Positions 41,392-49,818 of a DNA stretch of 64,000 nt are shown here, piece by piece. The notes under the pieces are model-generated. The model was not told the DNA's origin, searched no databases, and was given only the letters and a program-made list of their open reading frames with translations. Source of the stretch: Lysobacteraceae bacterium PS02340 (GTDB lineage: Bacteria; Pseudomonadota; Gammaproteobacteria; Xanthomonadales; Xanthomonadaceae). Every line of letters begins with the position of its first letter. Position 1 is the stretch's first letter. The DNA lies in the NCBI GenBank assembly GCA_029959605.1, contig JASCOC010000001.1, positions 1 through 64,000 on the forward strand, read 5' to 3'. The translations under genes were made by a program, and so were the position numbers.

Positions 41392-42621
41392 ATGCTGTCG
41401 TTGCATCCCGCCCGGCACCGTCGCACCCGCGCCTCGACCCGCGCGCCGAAGATCGGCCTGGCCATCGCCGGCGGCGGCCCGATCGGCGGCATGTACGAAC
41501 TCGGCGCGCTGCGTGCGCTCGACGAGGCGCTCGACGGTCTCGACCTGACCCGGCTCGACAGCTACGTGGGCATCAGCAGCGGCGCGTTTCTCGCTGCGGG
41601 TTTGGCCAACCGGCTCGATATCGAGGAGATGTGCCGCGCCTTCATCACCGGCGACAGCGACGATCTGGAATTCCGCGCCGAAGACTTCCTTCGCCCGGCG
41701 TTTGGCGAGTACGCGCGTCGCATCGCCGGCCTGCCGCGGCTGGCGATGGACTGGAGCCGCAGCCTGCTGCCCGGCGCCACGCGGGCTGCGCTGTTCGGCG
41801 GTGCGGTGCCCACCGGTGTGTTCGACAATCGCGGCGTCGAGCGTTTCCTCGCCGAAGTGTTCTCGCGTCGCGGCCGCAGCAACGATTTCCGTGCGCTGGA
41901 AGCGGCGTTGCACGTGGTCGCCGTCGATCTCGACAGCGGCGAAGCCGCGCTGTTCGGCAGCGGCGATCTGGCAGCGGTACCGATCTCGCGCGCCGTGCAG
42001 GCCAGCGCCGCCCTGCCCGGCCTGTATCCGCCGGTGCGCATCGGCGGCCGCGACTACGTCGATGGCGCACTGCGCCGCACGATGCATGCGTCCGTGCTGC
42101 TGGAGCGCGACATCGATCTGATGCTGGGTCTCAACCCGCTGGTGCCCTACACCGATCGCCCGACGGGTACTGCGCGGCGCAAGCGCCGCAGCCGGCCGTT
42201 GACCGATGGCGGCCTGCCGGCGGTGCTGTCGCAGACCTTCCGCACCCTGCTGCAGTCGCGCATGCAGGTCGGACTGGCGAAGTACGCGCAGCAGTATCCG
42301 GATGTCGACCAGCTGGTGTTCGAGCCCGGCGACGGCGCCTCGGAACTGTTCTTCCTCAACGCCTTCAGCTTCTCCACGCGCCATCGCGTGTGCGCACTCG
42401 GGTACCGGCAGACGCTGGACGATCTGTGCAACCGCGCGGCCGAACTCGAACCGGTCCTCGGCGCGCACGGCATCGGCCTGCGTCTGGAGATCCTCGCCGA
42501 CGTCGACCGCACCTTGCTCGACGGCCTGCCGCCGCGGCGCACGCGGCGCACCGAAACCACCGCACGCCTGCACCGCGCGCTCGACGATGTCGAACGCCTG
42601 ATCGACATGCCACCGCGCTGA
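41392..42621 (+). CDS. Patatin-like phospholipase/acyl hydrolase
   Basis: 409 residues. Ser-Asp dyad lipase: oxyanion loop GGGPIGG near residue 27, nucleophile elbow GISSG near residue 61, catalytic Asp in VDGALR near residue 222. No signal peptide, so it acts in the cytosol or on membranes. It lies between the PHA-system protein and the phasin, so a role on granule or membrane lipids is suggested by position only. Confidence 0.88.
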   Translation: MLSLHPARHRRTRASTRAPKIGLAIAGGGPIGGMYELGALRALDEALDGLDLTRLDSYVGISSGAFLAAGLANRLDIEEMCRAFITGDSDDLEFRAEDFLRPAFGEYARRIAGLPRLAMDWSRSLLPGATRAALFGGAVPTGVFDNRGVERFLAEVFSRRGRSNDFRALEAALHVVAVDLDSGEAALFGSGDLAAVPISRAVQASAALPGLYPPVRIGGRDYVDGALRRTMHASVLLERDIDLMLGLNPLVPYTDRPTGTARRKRRSRPLTDGGLPAVLSQTFRTLLQSRMQVGLAKYAQQYPDVDQLVFEPGDGASELFFLNAFSFSTRHRVCALGYRQTLDDLCNRAAELEPVLGAHGIGLRLEILADVDRTLLDGLPPRRTRRTETTARLHRALDDVERLIDMPPR

Positions 42622-42692
42622 GCGCTGGTGTGAAACCTCCAGATCGCCGCATGAGGCTGCGATCGTCCTGTCCACCACGTCCGGAGACACCG

Positions 42693-43295
42693 ATGGCCAC
42701 GTTCAAGAAGACCGCGAAGAAAGCCACCAAGAAGTCCGCCCCGCGTTCCAGGCCCGCCACGGGCGATGCCGCCAGCGGCGAAGCACTGTCGAAGTCGATC
42801 AGCGAGTCCGCACAGCAGATCTGGCTGGCCGGCGTCGGCGCGTTCGGCCGCGCGCAGGCCGAAGGCACGCGCCTGTTTGACGGCCTGATGAAGGAAGGTG
42901 CGGGTCTGGAGAAGACCGCGCGCGCCTACGCGAATACGCGTGCGGGCACGGTGCGCAACGCGGTGGAGACCGGCGTCGGCCAGACCCGCGATCGCGCGGC
43001 CGACACCTGGGATCGTCTCGAAAAGGTGTTCGAGGACCGCGTGCAGCGTGCTCTGGTCAAGCTCGGCGTGCCGGGCCGTGACGATGTGCAGTCGCTCAGC
43101 AGGCGCGTCGATGCGTTGACCGCGGCGCTGCAGGCCAGGAAGTCGGCGCCGGCGCGCAAGGCGACACAGGCTGCCGCGAAGACAGCGACCGCCAAGAAGG
43201 CCCCTGCGAAGAAGGCGGCACCGCGCAAGGCAGCCACGAAGACGGCGAAGACGCCGGCCAAGCGCGCGACGAAGAAGGCTGCGAACGCGGGCTGA
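42693..43295 (+). CDS. PHA-granule phasin (PhaI/PhaF type)
   Basis: A 200-residue granule-coat protein. Middle: an amphipathic phasin helix (QQIWLAGVGAFGRAQAEGTRLFDGL). Both ends are Lys/Ala-rich repeats (KKTAKKATKKSA; AKKAPAKKAAPRKAATK), giving a histone-like tail that in relatives binds DNA and helps granule segregation. ATG 42693 after CCGGAGACAC; 71 bases after the patatin stop. Confidence 0.92.
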   Translation: MATFKKTAKKATKKSAPRSRPATGDAASGEALSKSISESAQQIWLAGVGAFGRAQAEGTRLFDGLMKEGAGLEKTARAYANTRAGTVRNAVETGVGQTRDRAADTWDRLEKVFEDRVQRALVKLGVPGRDDVQSLSRRVDALTAALQARKSAPARKATQAAAKTATAKKAPAKKAAPRKAATKTAKTPAKRATKKAANAG

Positions 43296-43378
43296 TCGCT
43301 CGGTAGTTTGGCTCCGGAGAGCGGCGCCGTGTGTCGGCTGACCGGTTGCCCCAGTTCTGATGGTGTGCCCCGACCTAA

Positions 43379-43403
43379 CCCTCCCCCGCTTGCGGGGGGA
43401 GGG
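43379..43403. repeat. G/C palindrome (REP-like)
   Basis: CCCTCCCCCGC (43379-43389), TT, then GCGGGGGGAGGG (43392-43403), an 11-bp inverted repeat with one extra G. It follows the phasin gene. The form is like the short interspersed palindromes seen in Xanthomonadaceae genomes, and may stabilise the mRNA end. Confidence 0.55.
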
Positions 43404-43491
43404 CTTCGAGCGACGGTCCACTCCGATCTGACGCGGATCGGGCGTCGCGCTCGGGTATCCTGCCGCCCTGCAAGCGGACACGGACACCGGC

Positions 43492-44409
43492 ATGACCACG
43501 CAGTGGATCGCCGCAATCGGAGTGGCGATCGCCATCGGATGTGCGGCCTCGTTCTATTTCCTGACTTTCCAGCGTCGTCGCGACGAGGCCGCGGCGGGCA
43601 TCGTTGCGCTGTCGGCGATCTCCTGGCGGGGCTTCATCGGCATGGTGCTGCAGGCGCTGCGCCGTCGCGGCTACGTGCAGGTGGTGGATCTGGAAGATGT
43701 GTCCGGCGACCGCGACTACATGCTCGAACGCGAAGGCGCGCGCTGGCTGCTGTCGTGCAAGCACGCGTCGACCTACGTGCTGGGCCGCAATGCGGTGCAG
43801 GCGCTGTCGAGCGAAGTGCTGCTCAAGAGCGCCGCCGGCGGCCTGCTGGTGACGCAGGGCAGGATCGACGCCGAGGCCCGCGGCGCGGCTGGCAAGCAAC
43901 GCATCGAACTGCTCGACGGCGCCACTCTGTGGCCGGAACTGCGCGATCTGATGCCGGCCGGCGAACTCGACGCGATCCGCGCGAAGACCGGCGCCGTGGC
44001 CCGCCAGCGCGTGCTGCTCAGCTGGCTGTTCGCGCTGCTGGCCGGCGTGGCGGTATTTCTGGCCATGCCCGACGACGCGCCTGCTGCGAACGCGGCCGCT
44101 GCGACGCCATACGCCGACACCGCACCCGCCGCGCCGGTCCGCATCGAAGCGCCGCCGCATGCGCCGGTCGAAACCCAGCGCAGCGATCTGTCACGCGCGC
44201 TCGGCACCCTGCCCGATGTCGACCGTGCGATCTGGGCCACCGGTTCGACGTTGCAGATCTTCGTCGCCCGCGTGGACGATCAGGCCAGCGTCGACGCGAT
44301 CTGCGCCCTGGTGCTGCGCCATCCCGACCTGACCTCGTCGCGCCTGCAGCTCACGCCGCCAGCCGACAGCGGGCAGCAGACCCGCTTCCTGCAGTGCCGG
44401 AGCTTCTGA
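43492..44409 (+). CDS. Membrane-tethered Mrr-like restriction-endonuclease-fold protein
   Basis: 305 residues. An N-terminal helix (WIAAIGVAIAIGCAASFYFL) is followed by a PD-(D/E)xK nuclease-like domain (ALRRRGYVQVVDL, GDRDYMLEREGARWLLSCKH with the D...CK core), a second helix (LLSWLFALLAGVAVFLAM) and a periplasmic C-terminal part with a Cys-containing tail. Homologues are common in xanthomonads. Whether it cuts DNA is unknown; its membrane location makes restriction of incoming DNA or a non-nuclease role possible. Confidence 0.78.
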   Translation: MTTQWIAAIGVAIAIGCAASFYFLTFQRRRDEAAAGIVALSAISWRGFIGMVLQALRRRGYVQVVDLEDVSGDRDYMLEREGARWLLSCKHASTYVLGRNAVQALSSEVLLKSAAGGLLVTQGRIDAEARGAAGKQRIELLDGATLWPELRDLMPAGELDAIRAKTGAVARQRVLLSWLFALLAGVAVFLAMPDDAPAANAAAATPYADTAPAAPVRIEAPPHAPVETQRSDLSRALGTLPDVDRAIWATGSTLQIFVARVDDQASVDAICALVLRHPDLTSSRLQLTPPADSGQQTRFLQCRSF

Positions 44410-44431
44410 AGCGCCGGCACTGCCTGCGGCG

Positions 44432-46420
44432 TTACCAGTGCACGCCGCGCATCATCGCGGCGAACGCGATCTGTTCCTGGCTCGGCGTTTCGTCGCGCAG
44501 CGCCGAGCGGTCGCCCTTCGACGCAGCCGAATCCGGGAACAGTTCGAACGCCGTGCTCATGACGATCTCGTAGGCCTTCGGCGCAACCGCGTTGACCAGC
44601 GCGGCGAACACGCCCAGGCGCGTCGTGATGCGACTGGGCTTTTCGATGATCGCCTTGACCAGCAATCCCGCCGCCTCGTCCGGGGTGAGCGTCGGCACGC
44701 TGTCGTACATCTTGGTCGGTGCGATCATCGGCGTGGCGACGAGCGGCATGTTGATCGTCGTGAAGCTGATGCCCTTGCCCGACAGCTCGCCCTGCGCGCA
44801 GCGGCTGAACGCATCCAGCGCCGCCTTCGACGCTACGTACGCCGAAAAACGCGGCGAATTTGCCAGCACGCCTATGGAGCTGATGTTGATGATGTGGCCC
44901 TTGCGACGCTTGGTCATCGACGGCATGAACCCCATGATCAGACGCAGGCTGCCGAAGTAGTTGAGCTGCATCGTGCGCTCGAAATCGTGGAAACGGTCGT
45001 AGCTCAGCTCGATCGAACGCCGGATCGAACGGCCGGCGTTGTTGATCAGGATGTCGACATGGCCGTGCTCGGTCAGCACCTGCTGCACCAGCCGGTCGCA
45101 GTCGGCCAGATCGGCGAGATCGGCCGTGTAGGCGAACACCTTGCCGCCGGCCGCTTTCATCGCATCGCGCGCGGCGAACAGTTCGTCCTCGCGTCGCGCG
45201 ACGATCACCGTCACCGCGCCGGCTTCGGCCACGCGTTGCGCGGTCGCCAGACCGATGCCGGACGAGCCACCCGTGATCACCACGACCTTGTTGCGCACCT
45301 TGCCCTTGAGCGTGCGGTCGATGAAGAGATCCGGATCGAGGTGGCGCTCCCAGTAATCCCACAGGCGCCAGGCGTACTCCTCGAGCTTCGGCACTTCGAT
45401 GCCGCTGCCACGCAGTGCGCGTTCGGCCTCGCGGTTGTCGAAGCGCGTTGGATAGGTGATGAACTTCATCACCTGCTTCGGGATGCGGAAATCGCGCAGC
45501 AGCATGCCGACGAAGCGACGCACCGGCGGCAACGCGCCCACCGCGCCGCGGATCGAAGGCGGCACGAAGGCGAACATCCGCGCGTCGAGACGCATCGTCA
45601 TTTCCGGCGCGTGGCCGGCGCGGCAGAACAGGTTCAGCACCTCGCCCACGCGCAGCGGTTCGGGATCGGTGAGGTGGAAGGTGTGGCCGTCGAGCCGTGG
45701 CTTGTGCGCGATGTGATCCATCGCATCGGCGACGAAATCCACCGGCACGATGTTGATGCGCCCGCCCTCGATGCCGAGCATCGGCATCCACGGCGGAAAC
45801 ACGTCGCGCAGCTTCTTGATCAGGGTGAAGAAGTAGTACGGCCCGTCGATCTTGTCGATCGCGCCGGTCTGCGAATGGCCGACCACCATCGCCGGCCGGT
45901 AGATGCGCCACTTGATCCGTGTCTCGCGCCGCACGAGTCCTTCCGACTCGTGCTTGGTGCGCAGATAGGGATCGTCCAGGCCTTCGGCCTCGGCGTACAT
46001 GTCCTCGCGGAAGATGCCCGGGTACAGGCCGGCGGCCGCGATCGAACTCGTGTGGTGGAAACACCCCGCCTCGAGCGCGGCCGCGAGATCGAGCGCGTGC
46101 TGGGTGCCGTCGATGTTGGCGGTGCGCTGCGCCTCGAGCGATGCGGCCAGGTCGTACAGCGCGGCGAGATGGAAGAAATGCTTCACCTTGCCTTTGAGCG
46201 CCCGCAGCTGCGCGGTGGAAACGCCGCAACGTTCGGCGGTCATGTCGCCTTCGACCACGACGAAGCGCTTGGCGTCCCAGCCGAGATCACGCGCGAGTGC
46301 GTCGAATTTTTTGCGCGAGTCCTTGCGGATCAGCACGTGGATCGCGCCCTTGCGCTTGAGCAGGTTGCCCACGAGGTGACGCCCGATGAAGCCGGTCGCA
46401 CCGGTCACGAAGTAAGCCAT
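44432..46420 (-). CDS. Fatty acyl-CoA/acyl-ACP reductase (alcohol-forming)
   Basis: Two-domain SDR of 662 residues that matches the length and layout of the bacterial alcohol-forming reductase known from Marinobacter (Maqu_2507 type, about 661 aa). N-terminal domain: extended SDR with VTGATGFIGR (residues 5-14), FHHTSSIAAAGL, and YLRTKHESE (Y-x3-K). C-terminal domain: classical SDR with TGGSSGIG, LINNAGRSIRRS, INISSIG and YVASKAALDAFSR. In that family the C-terminal half reduces acyl-CoA to aldehyde and the N-terminal half reduces aldehyde to alcohol. The C-terminal tail FAAMMRGVHW also matches. Divergent from an acyl-CoA-binding protein gene. Confidence 0.88.
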   Translation of the reverse strand: MAYFVTGATGFIGRHLVGNLLKRKGAIHVLIRKDSRKKFDALARDLGWDAKRFVVVEGDMTAERCGVSTAQLRALKGKVKHFFHLAALYDLAASLEAQRTANIDGTQHALDLAAALEAGCFHHTSSIAAAGLYPGIFREDMYAEAEGLDDPYLRTKHESEGLVRRETRIKWRIYRPAMVVGHSQTGAIDKIDGPYYFFTLIKKLRDVFPPWMPMLGIEGGRINIVPVDFVADAMDHIAHKPRLDGHTFHLTDPEPLRVGEVLNLFCRAGHAPEMTMRLDARMFAFVPPSIRGAVGALPPVRRFVGMLLRDFRIPKQVMKFITYPTRFDNREAERALRGSGIEVPKLEEYAWRLWDYWERHLDPDLFIDRTLKGKVRNKVVVITGGSSGIGLATAQRVAEAGAVTVIVARREDELFAARDAMKAAGGKVFAYTADLADLADCDRLVQQVLTEHGHVDILINNAGRSIRRSIELSYDRFHDFERTMQLNYFGSLRLIMGFMPSMTKRRKGHIINISSIGVLANSPRFSAYVASKAALDAFSRCAQGELSGKGISFTTINMPLVATPMIAPTKMYDSVPTLTPDEAAGLLVKAIIEKPSRITTRLGVFAALVNAVAPKAYEIVMSTAFELFPDSAASKGDRSALRDETPSQEQIAFAAMMRGVHW

Positions 46421-46561
46421 CGCATCCCTCCACGCCGCCGCGGTGCCGGGCGCCGTTCCCGTGGCTACGGTGCCAGAGCCGACGACGGCCCACAATCGAC
46501 TGCGGTTGATTCCCCGCGGCGACGATGCTGTGATGGCGACCGGCTCCCGGGAGGCTCCACG

Positions 46562-46819
46562 ATGTCCGATGTGACGCAGGCGTTCGAAGCGGCCGCGCAA
46601 CGCGTACAGGCACTCGACGCACGACCCGACAACGACACGCTGCTGCGGCTCTATGCGCTGTACAAGCAGGGCGCCGAAGGCGACGTGCGTGGACCGAAGC
46701 CGGGCTTCTTAGACTTCGTCGGCACCGCCAAGTACGAGGCCTGGAGCAAGCTCGCCGGCACGCAGCGGGATGCTGCTATGCAGCAGTACATCGCGCTGGT
46801 CGACTCGCTCGCCGGCTGA
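46562..46819 (+). CDS. Acyl-CoA-binding protein
   Basis: An 85-residue, four-helix cytosolic carrier of acyl-CoA esters. Signature: LYALYKQGAEGDV and GFLDFVGTAKYEAWSKLAG. Divergent from the fatty acyl reductase (141-base gap), which suggests supply or buffering of its substrate. Uncommon in most gamma-proteobacteria but frequent in Xanthomonadaceae. Confidence 0.95.
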   Translation: MSDVTQAFEAAAQRVQALDARPDNDTLLRLYALYKQGAEGDVRGPKPGFLDFVGTAKYEAWSKLAGTQRDAAMQQYIALVDSLAG

Positions 46820-46830
46820 CCGGCGCCTCG

Positions 46831-47457
46831 ATGGCACGCGACACCCGGCAACGGATCCTCGACTGCGCACTCGCGATGTTCAACGCCCAGGGCGAGCCGC
46901 GGGTGACGACGAACCACATCGCCGACGAGCTCGACATCAGTCCGGGCAATCTCTACTACCACTTCCGCAACAAGGACGACATCATCGAGCAGCTGTTCGG
47001 GGGCTTTGACGCCCGCATGGACGATGCGCTCGTGGTGCCCGACGGACGTCTGCCGGAACTGGAAGACATCTGGCTGCAGCTGCACCTGGTGTTCGAGTGC
47101 ATCTGGGACTACCGCTTCCTCTATCGCGATCTGCTGGAGATTCTCAGCCGCAATCGCCGTATGCGCATGCGTTTCTCGCGCATCCTGCGCCGCGCCAGCG
47201 AACGCGCGCACGTGGTGATCGCCGGCCTGGCGCGCGCCGGCATCCTGCGCGCATCACCGGCCGAGATCGATGCGGCGGCGACCAACCTCATCGTCGTCGC
47301 CACGTTCTGGCTCAACTACAGCGCCACGCGCGGCGACCGCGACGAACAGGTCGCGATCCGCGAGGGCATCGTGCAGGTGATGATGCTGCTCTCGCCCGCA
47401 CTGCGCGATGCCGAGCGCGTGCACCTCAACGCGCTGGTCAAGGCCTACACCCACTGA
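46831..47457 (+). CDS. TetR-family transcriptional regulator
   Basis: 208 residues; DNA-binding HTH near the N-terminus (TTNHIADELDISPGNLYYHFRNKDDII) and an all-helical ligand domain. Starts 11 bases after the acyl-CoA-binding protein, so it is probably co-transcribed with it. Neighbours make a fatty-acid or acyl-CoA effector likely, as for FadR-like TetR proteins, but this is inference. Confidence 0.9.
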   Translation: MARDTRQRILDCALAMFNAQGEPRVTTNHIADELDISPGNLYYHFRNKDDIIEQLFGGFDARMDDALVVPDGRLPELEDIWLQLHLVFECIWDYRFLYRDLLEILSRNRRMRMRFSRILRRASERAHVVIAGLARAGILRASPAEIDAAATNLIVVATFWLNYSATRGDRDEQVAIREGIVQVMMLLSPALRDAERVHLNALVKAYTH

Positions 47458-47488
47458 CGGCGCGACCGCGCCACTTCGAGAGACCACG

Positions 47489-48340
47489 ATGGCCAAGTCC
47501 GCATGGGGGCCCTTTCCCCACCCGTCCGACGCATTCGAGTATCCCGGCGACGCCTTGAAGAAAGCCTGGCCGCGGCTGCACGCCGGTGATGCCGAACCCT
47601 TCCCCGATACGAAGCGCGCACAGGTGTTGATCGACGCCGCCGGCAAGGTCGCGCCCAAAGGCCTCGACGCCGCTGCGCTCGCGACCGCGTTGCAGGATGC
47701 CTGGCGCACGTTCCATGCCGGCGATTTCAAGACCGCATTCGATGCGGGCAGTGCGCTCGGGCCTGTCGGCGCTTCGGTGGCGGTCAAGGCGCTGGGCATC
47801 CATGCCACGCACCTGGTGAGCTCCGAGGTCGAACAGCTCAAGCGCTACGAACAGGCAGCCGCGATCGCCGAGACCGCGATCGCCGCGTTGCCCGACGACG
47901 CCAACAGCCACTACCGCCGCGCCTACGCGCTGGGCCGCTACAGCCAGGGCCTGAGCATCGCCAAGGCGCTCAAGCAAGGCATCGCCGGCAAGGTCCGCGA
48001 CTCGCTGCACACCGCGCTCGAACTCGCGCCCAGGCACGCCGAAGCGCATACCGCGCTCGCGCTCTACCACGCCGAGATCATCGACAAGATCGGCGCGATG
48101 ATCGGCGGCCTGACCTACGGCGCGAAGGCGGCCGAAGCCGAGTCGCACATCGCGACCGCACTCAAGCTCACCCCACAATCCCCGATCGCCCATATCGAGC
48201 ACGGCAACGTGCTGATGCTGCTGCACGGCGCCAGGAAGGAAGCGGCTGCGGCGTCTGCCTACGAGAAAGCGGCCGCGCTGAAGCCGGCCGATGCGATGGA
48301 GGCGCTCGACGCGGCGTATGCGGCGGAGCAGATCGAGTGA
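47489..48340 (+). CDS. TPR-like repeat protein, function unknown
   Basis: 283 residues, soluble, no signal peptide. Helical pairs at about 120-280 resemble TPRs (DDANSHYRRAYALGRYSQG; LELAPRHAEAHTALALYHAE; LTPQSPIAHIEHGNVLML). A homologous protein class in xanthomonads is annotated only as hypothetical. Start ATG 47489 after GAGAGACCAC. Likely same transcript as the TetR gene (31-base gap). Confidence 0.8.
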   Translation: MAKSAWGPFPHPSDAFEYPGDALKKAWPRLHAGDAEPFPDTKRAQVLIDAAGKVAPKGLDAAALATALQDAWRTFHAGDFKTAFDAGSALGPVGASVAVKALGIHATHLVSSEVEQLKRYEQAAAIAETAIAALPDDANSHYRRAYALGRYSQGLSIAKALKQGIAGKVRDSLHTALELAPRHAEAHTALALYHAEIIDKIGAMIGGLTYGAKAAEAESHIATALKLTPQSPIAHIEHGNVLMLLHGARKEAAAASAYEKAAALKPADAMEALDAAYAAEQIE

Positions 48341-48685
48341 TGAATCGCGTGGTCTGGGCAGAGCGTCTGCGCGTTCGACGGCGCAAGGTCGCGCTATCCA
48401 CCGGTCCGTCGCCCCGGCGCAGGCCACGGCCCAGCGACGCCGGCCACGGACGCGACTGGTTTCCGACCGCGTACAGACGCTGGATCCCGGCGTGCGCCGG
48501 GATGGCGGGTTCCGGTTTTCGTGATGCCGCCGCATGCGTGACGCGTCGTCCCGCAATCCCCCCGCAACACCCGCTTGTCGCCAACTCGAATCACCCGTAG
48601 AATTCGCGTCCCGATCGCGCCACCCCTTGCGGGTCCAGCGCTGCGGAGACGGCCCAGGCAGTTTGCCCGCCCCTCCGAACGATCC
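48341..48685. other. Intergenic region before tRNA-Val
   Basis: 345 bases without a gene. It holds an inverted repeat ATCCCGGCG-TG-CGCCGGGAT (48484-48503) embedded in the CTGGATCCCGGCG...GCCGGGATGGCGG type of short repeat common in Xanthomonadaceae intergenic DNA, and the tRNA promoter at its right end. The rest shows no recognisable motif. Confidence 0.6.
48575..48603 (+). promoter_or_regulatory. Candidate sigma-70 promoter of tRNA-Val
   Basis: TTGTCG (48575-48580), 17 bases, TAGAAT (48598-48603), predicting transcription from about 48610, some 75 bases before the mature tRNA. No other comparable pair occurs in the gap. Confidence 0.6.
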
Positions 48686-48760
48686 GGGCGGTTAGCTCAG
48701 CGGTAGAGCATTGCCTTCACACGGCAAGGGTCACAGGTTCAATCCCTGTACCGCCCACCA
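48686..48760 (+). tRNA. tRNA-Val(CAC)
   Basis: 75 bases with encoded CCA. Acceptor GGGCGGT/ACCGCCC, D-arm TAGCTCAGCGGTAGAGCA, anticodon stem TTGCC/GGCAA with loop TTCACAC (anticodon CAC, codon GUG), T-arm ACAGGTTCAATCCCTGT. GUG is a frequent valine codon in this G+C-rich genome. Confidence 0.97.
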
Positions 48761-48780
48761 GACACCACGCGTGTGCGAGA

Positions 48781-48805
48781 AAGCCGGCCCGAGCGCCGGC
48801 TTTTT
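48781..48805 (+). terminator. Rho-independent terminator of tRNA-Val
   Basis: AAGCCGGC (48781-48788), loop ccgagc, GCCGGCTT (48795-48802), continuing as TTTTT (48801-48805). Starts 20 bases after the tRNA CCA. Confidence 0.93.
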
Positions 48806-48969
48806 CGTACGCGCGCGTTCCAGCACTGCGCGCTCCCCTCGCCGTCCGCGATCGACGGTCATATCCCTGTGTTCCGCTCCGTGCGTGAGCCGGTTGAACC
48901 GGCATCCTCCACGTCCGCTGCACGACCCCGCGCCTAATTTGGCGCACCTCCAAGGAAGATCCCCCCGCG

Positions 48970-49800
48970 ATGCGTGTCCAGGCCGGCTGCGAACTCTCGA
49001 TCGAAACCGATACCGCCAGCCCGGTCATCGCCATGCTGCGCCCGCGCGATGGCGTCGCGAAGTGGCGCATCAACGATCGGTCGGGTTTCGAGCGCAGCCA
49101 CGGATTCGACGAGCACGTCGACAGCTTCGGCAACCGCTGCCAGCGCTTCGTCGTGCCCAAGGGGCTGACCCGCGTGCGGATCGACACCACCGTCGAGACC
49201 ACGCCGGACATCCGGGTCGCGCCCGACGCGCCTGCGATCGATCCCGGCGCGCTGCCGGCCGACACCCTGCAGTTCCTGCTGCCCAGCCGTTATTGCCCGT
49301 CCGACCGCGGCGCGATGTGGGAGCAGGCGCGCAGCGTCGTCGGCGATGCCGCGCCGGGCTATGCCCAGGCCGAGGCGATCCGCCGCTGGATCGCCGCGCA
49401 TCTCGAGTACCGCTACGGCGTCAGCAACGCCAGCACCGATGCGCAGGACACCCTGGCGCACGGCGCCGGTGTCTGCCGCGATTTCGCGCACGTCGGCATC
49501 ACCCTGTGCCGCGCGCTCGACATTCCGGCGCGCATGGTCGTCGGCTGGCTGCACGACCTCAAGCCGATGGACATGCATGCCTGGTTCGAGGCCTACCTCG
49601 GCGGCGCCTGGTACACCTTCGACGCCACCCAGTCCGCCCCGCGCGGCGGACGCGTGGTGATCGCGCATGGACGCGACGCCGCCGACGTGGCGTTCCTGAC
49701 CAGCTATCGTCCGCTGCGCACGTTGTCGCTGCGCGTCTGGGCCGATCTGGAAGCTCCTGCCGCTCGCACGTTCGACGACGATCTCGGCCACGCGGCCTGA
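48970..49800 (+). CDS. Transglutaminase-like cysteine protein
   Basis: 276 residues, cytosolic. The papain-fold triad is complete: C169 in GAGVCRDFAHV, H203 in MDMHAWFEAYL and D218 in WYTFDATQ. The N-terminal half (beta-rich, residues 1-100) fits the bacterial transglutaminase-N region. Members act as peptidases, amidases or crosslinkers. First of a compact plus-strand run with the zinc peptidase and two TenA genes. Confidence 0.88.
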   Translation: MRVQAGCELSIETDTASPVIAMLRPRDGVAKWRINDRSGFERSHGFDEHVDSFGNRCQRFVVPKGLTRVRIDTTVETTPDIRVAPDAPAIDPGALPADTLQFLLPSRYCPSDRGAMWEQARSVVGDAAPGYAQAEAIRRWIAAHLEYRYGVSNASTDAQDTLAHGAGVCRDFAHVGITLCRALDIPARMVVGWLHDLKPMDMHAWFEAYLGGAWYTFDATQSAPRGGRVVIAHGRDAADVAFLTSYRPLRTLSLRVWADLEAPAARTFDDDLGHAA

Positions 49801-49818
49801 TCCCGGAGCGACCCCACC

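Noticed and set aside
44438-46819. 793-residue open frame antisense to the acyl reductase
   Set aside because: Only its last 85 codons are real (the acyl-CoA-binding protein, start 46562); the rest mirrors the reductase.
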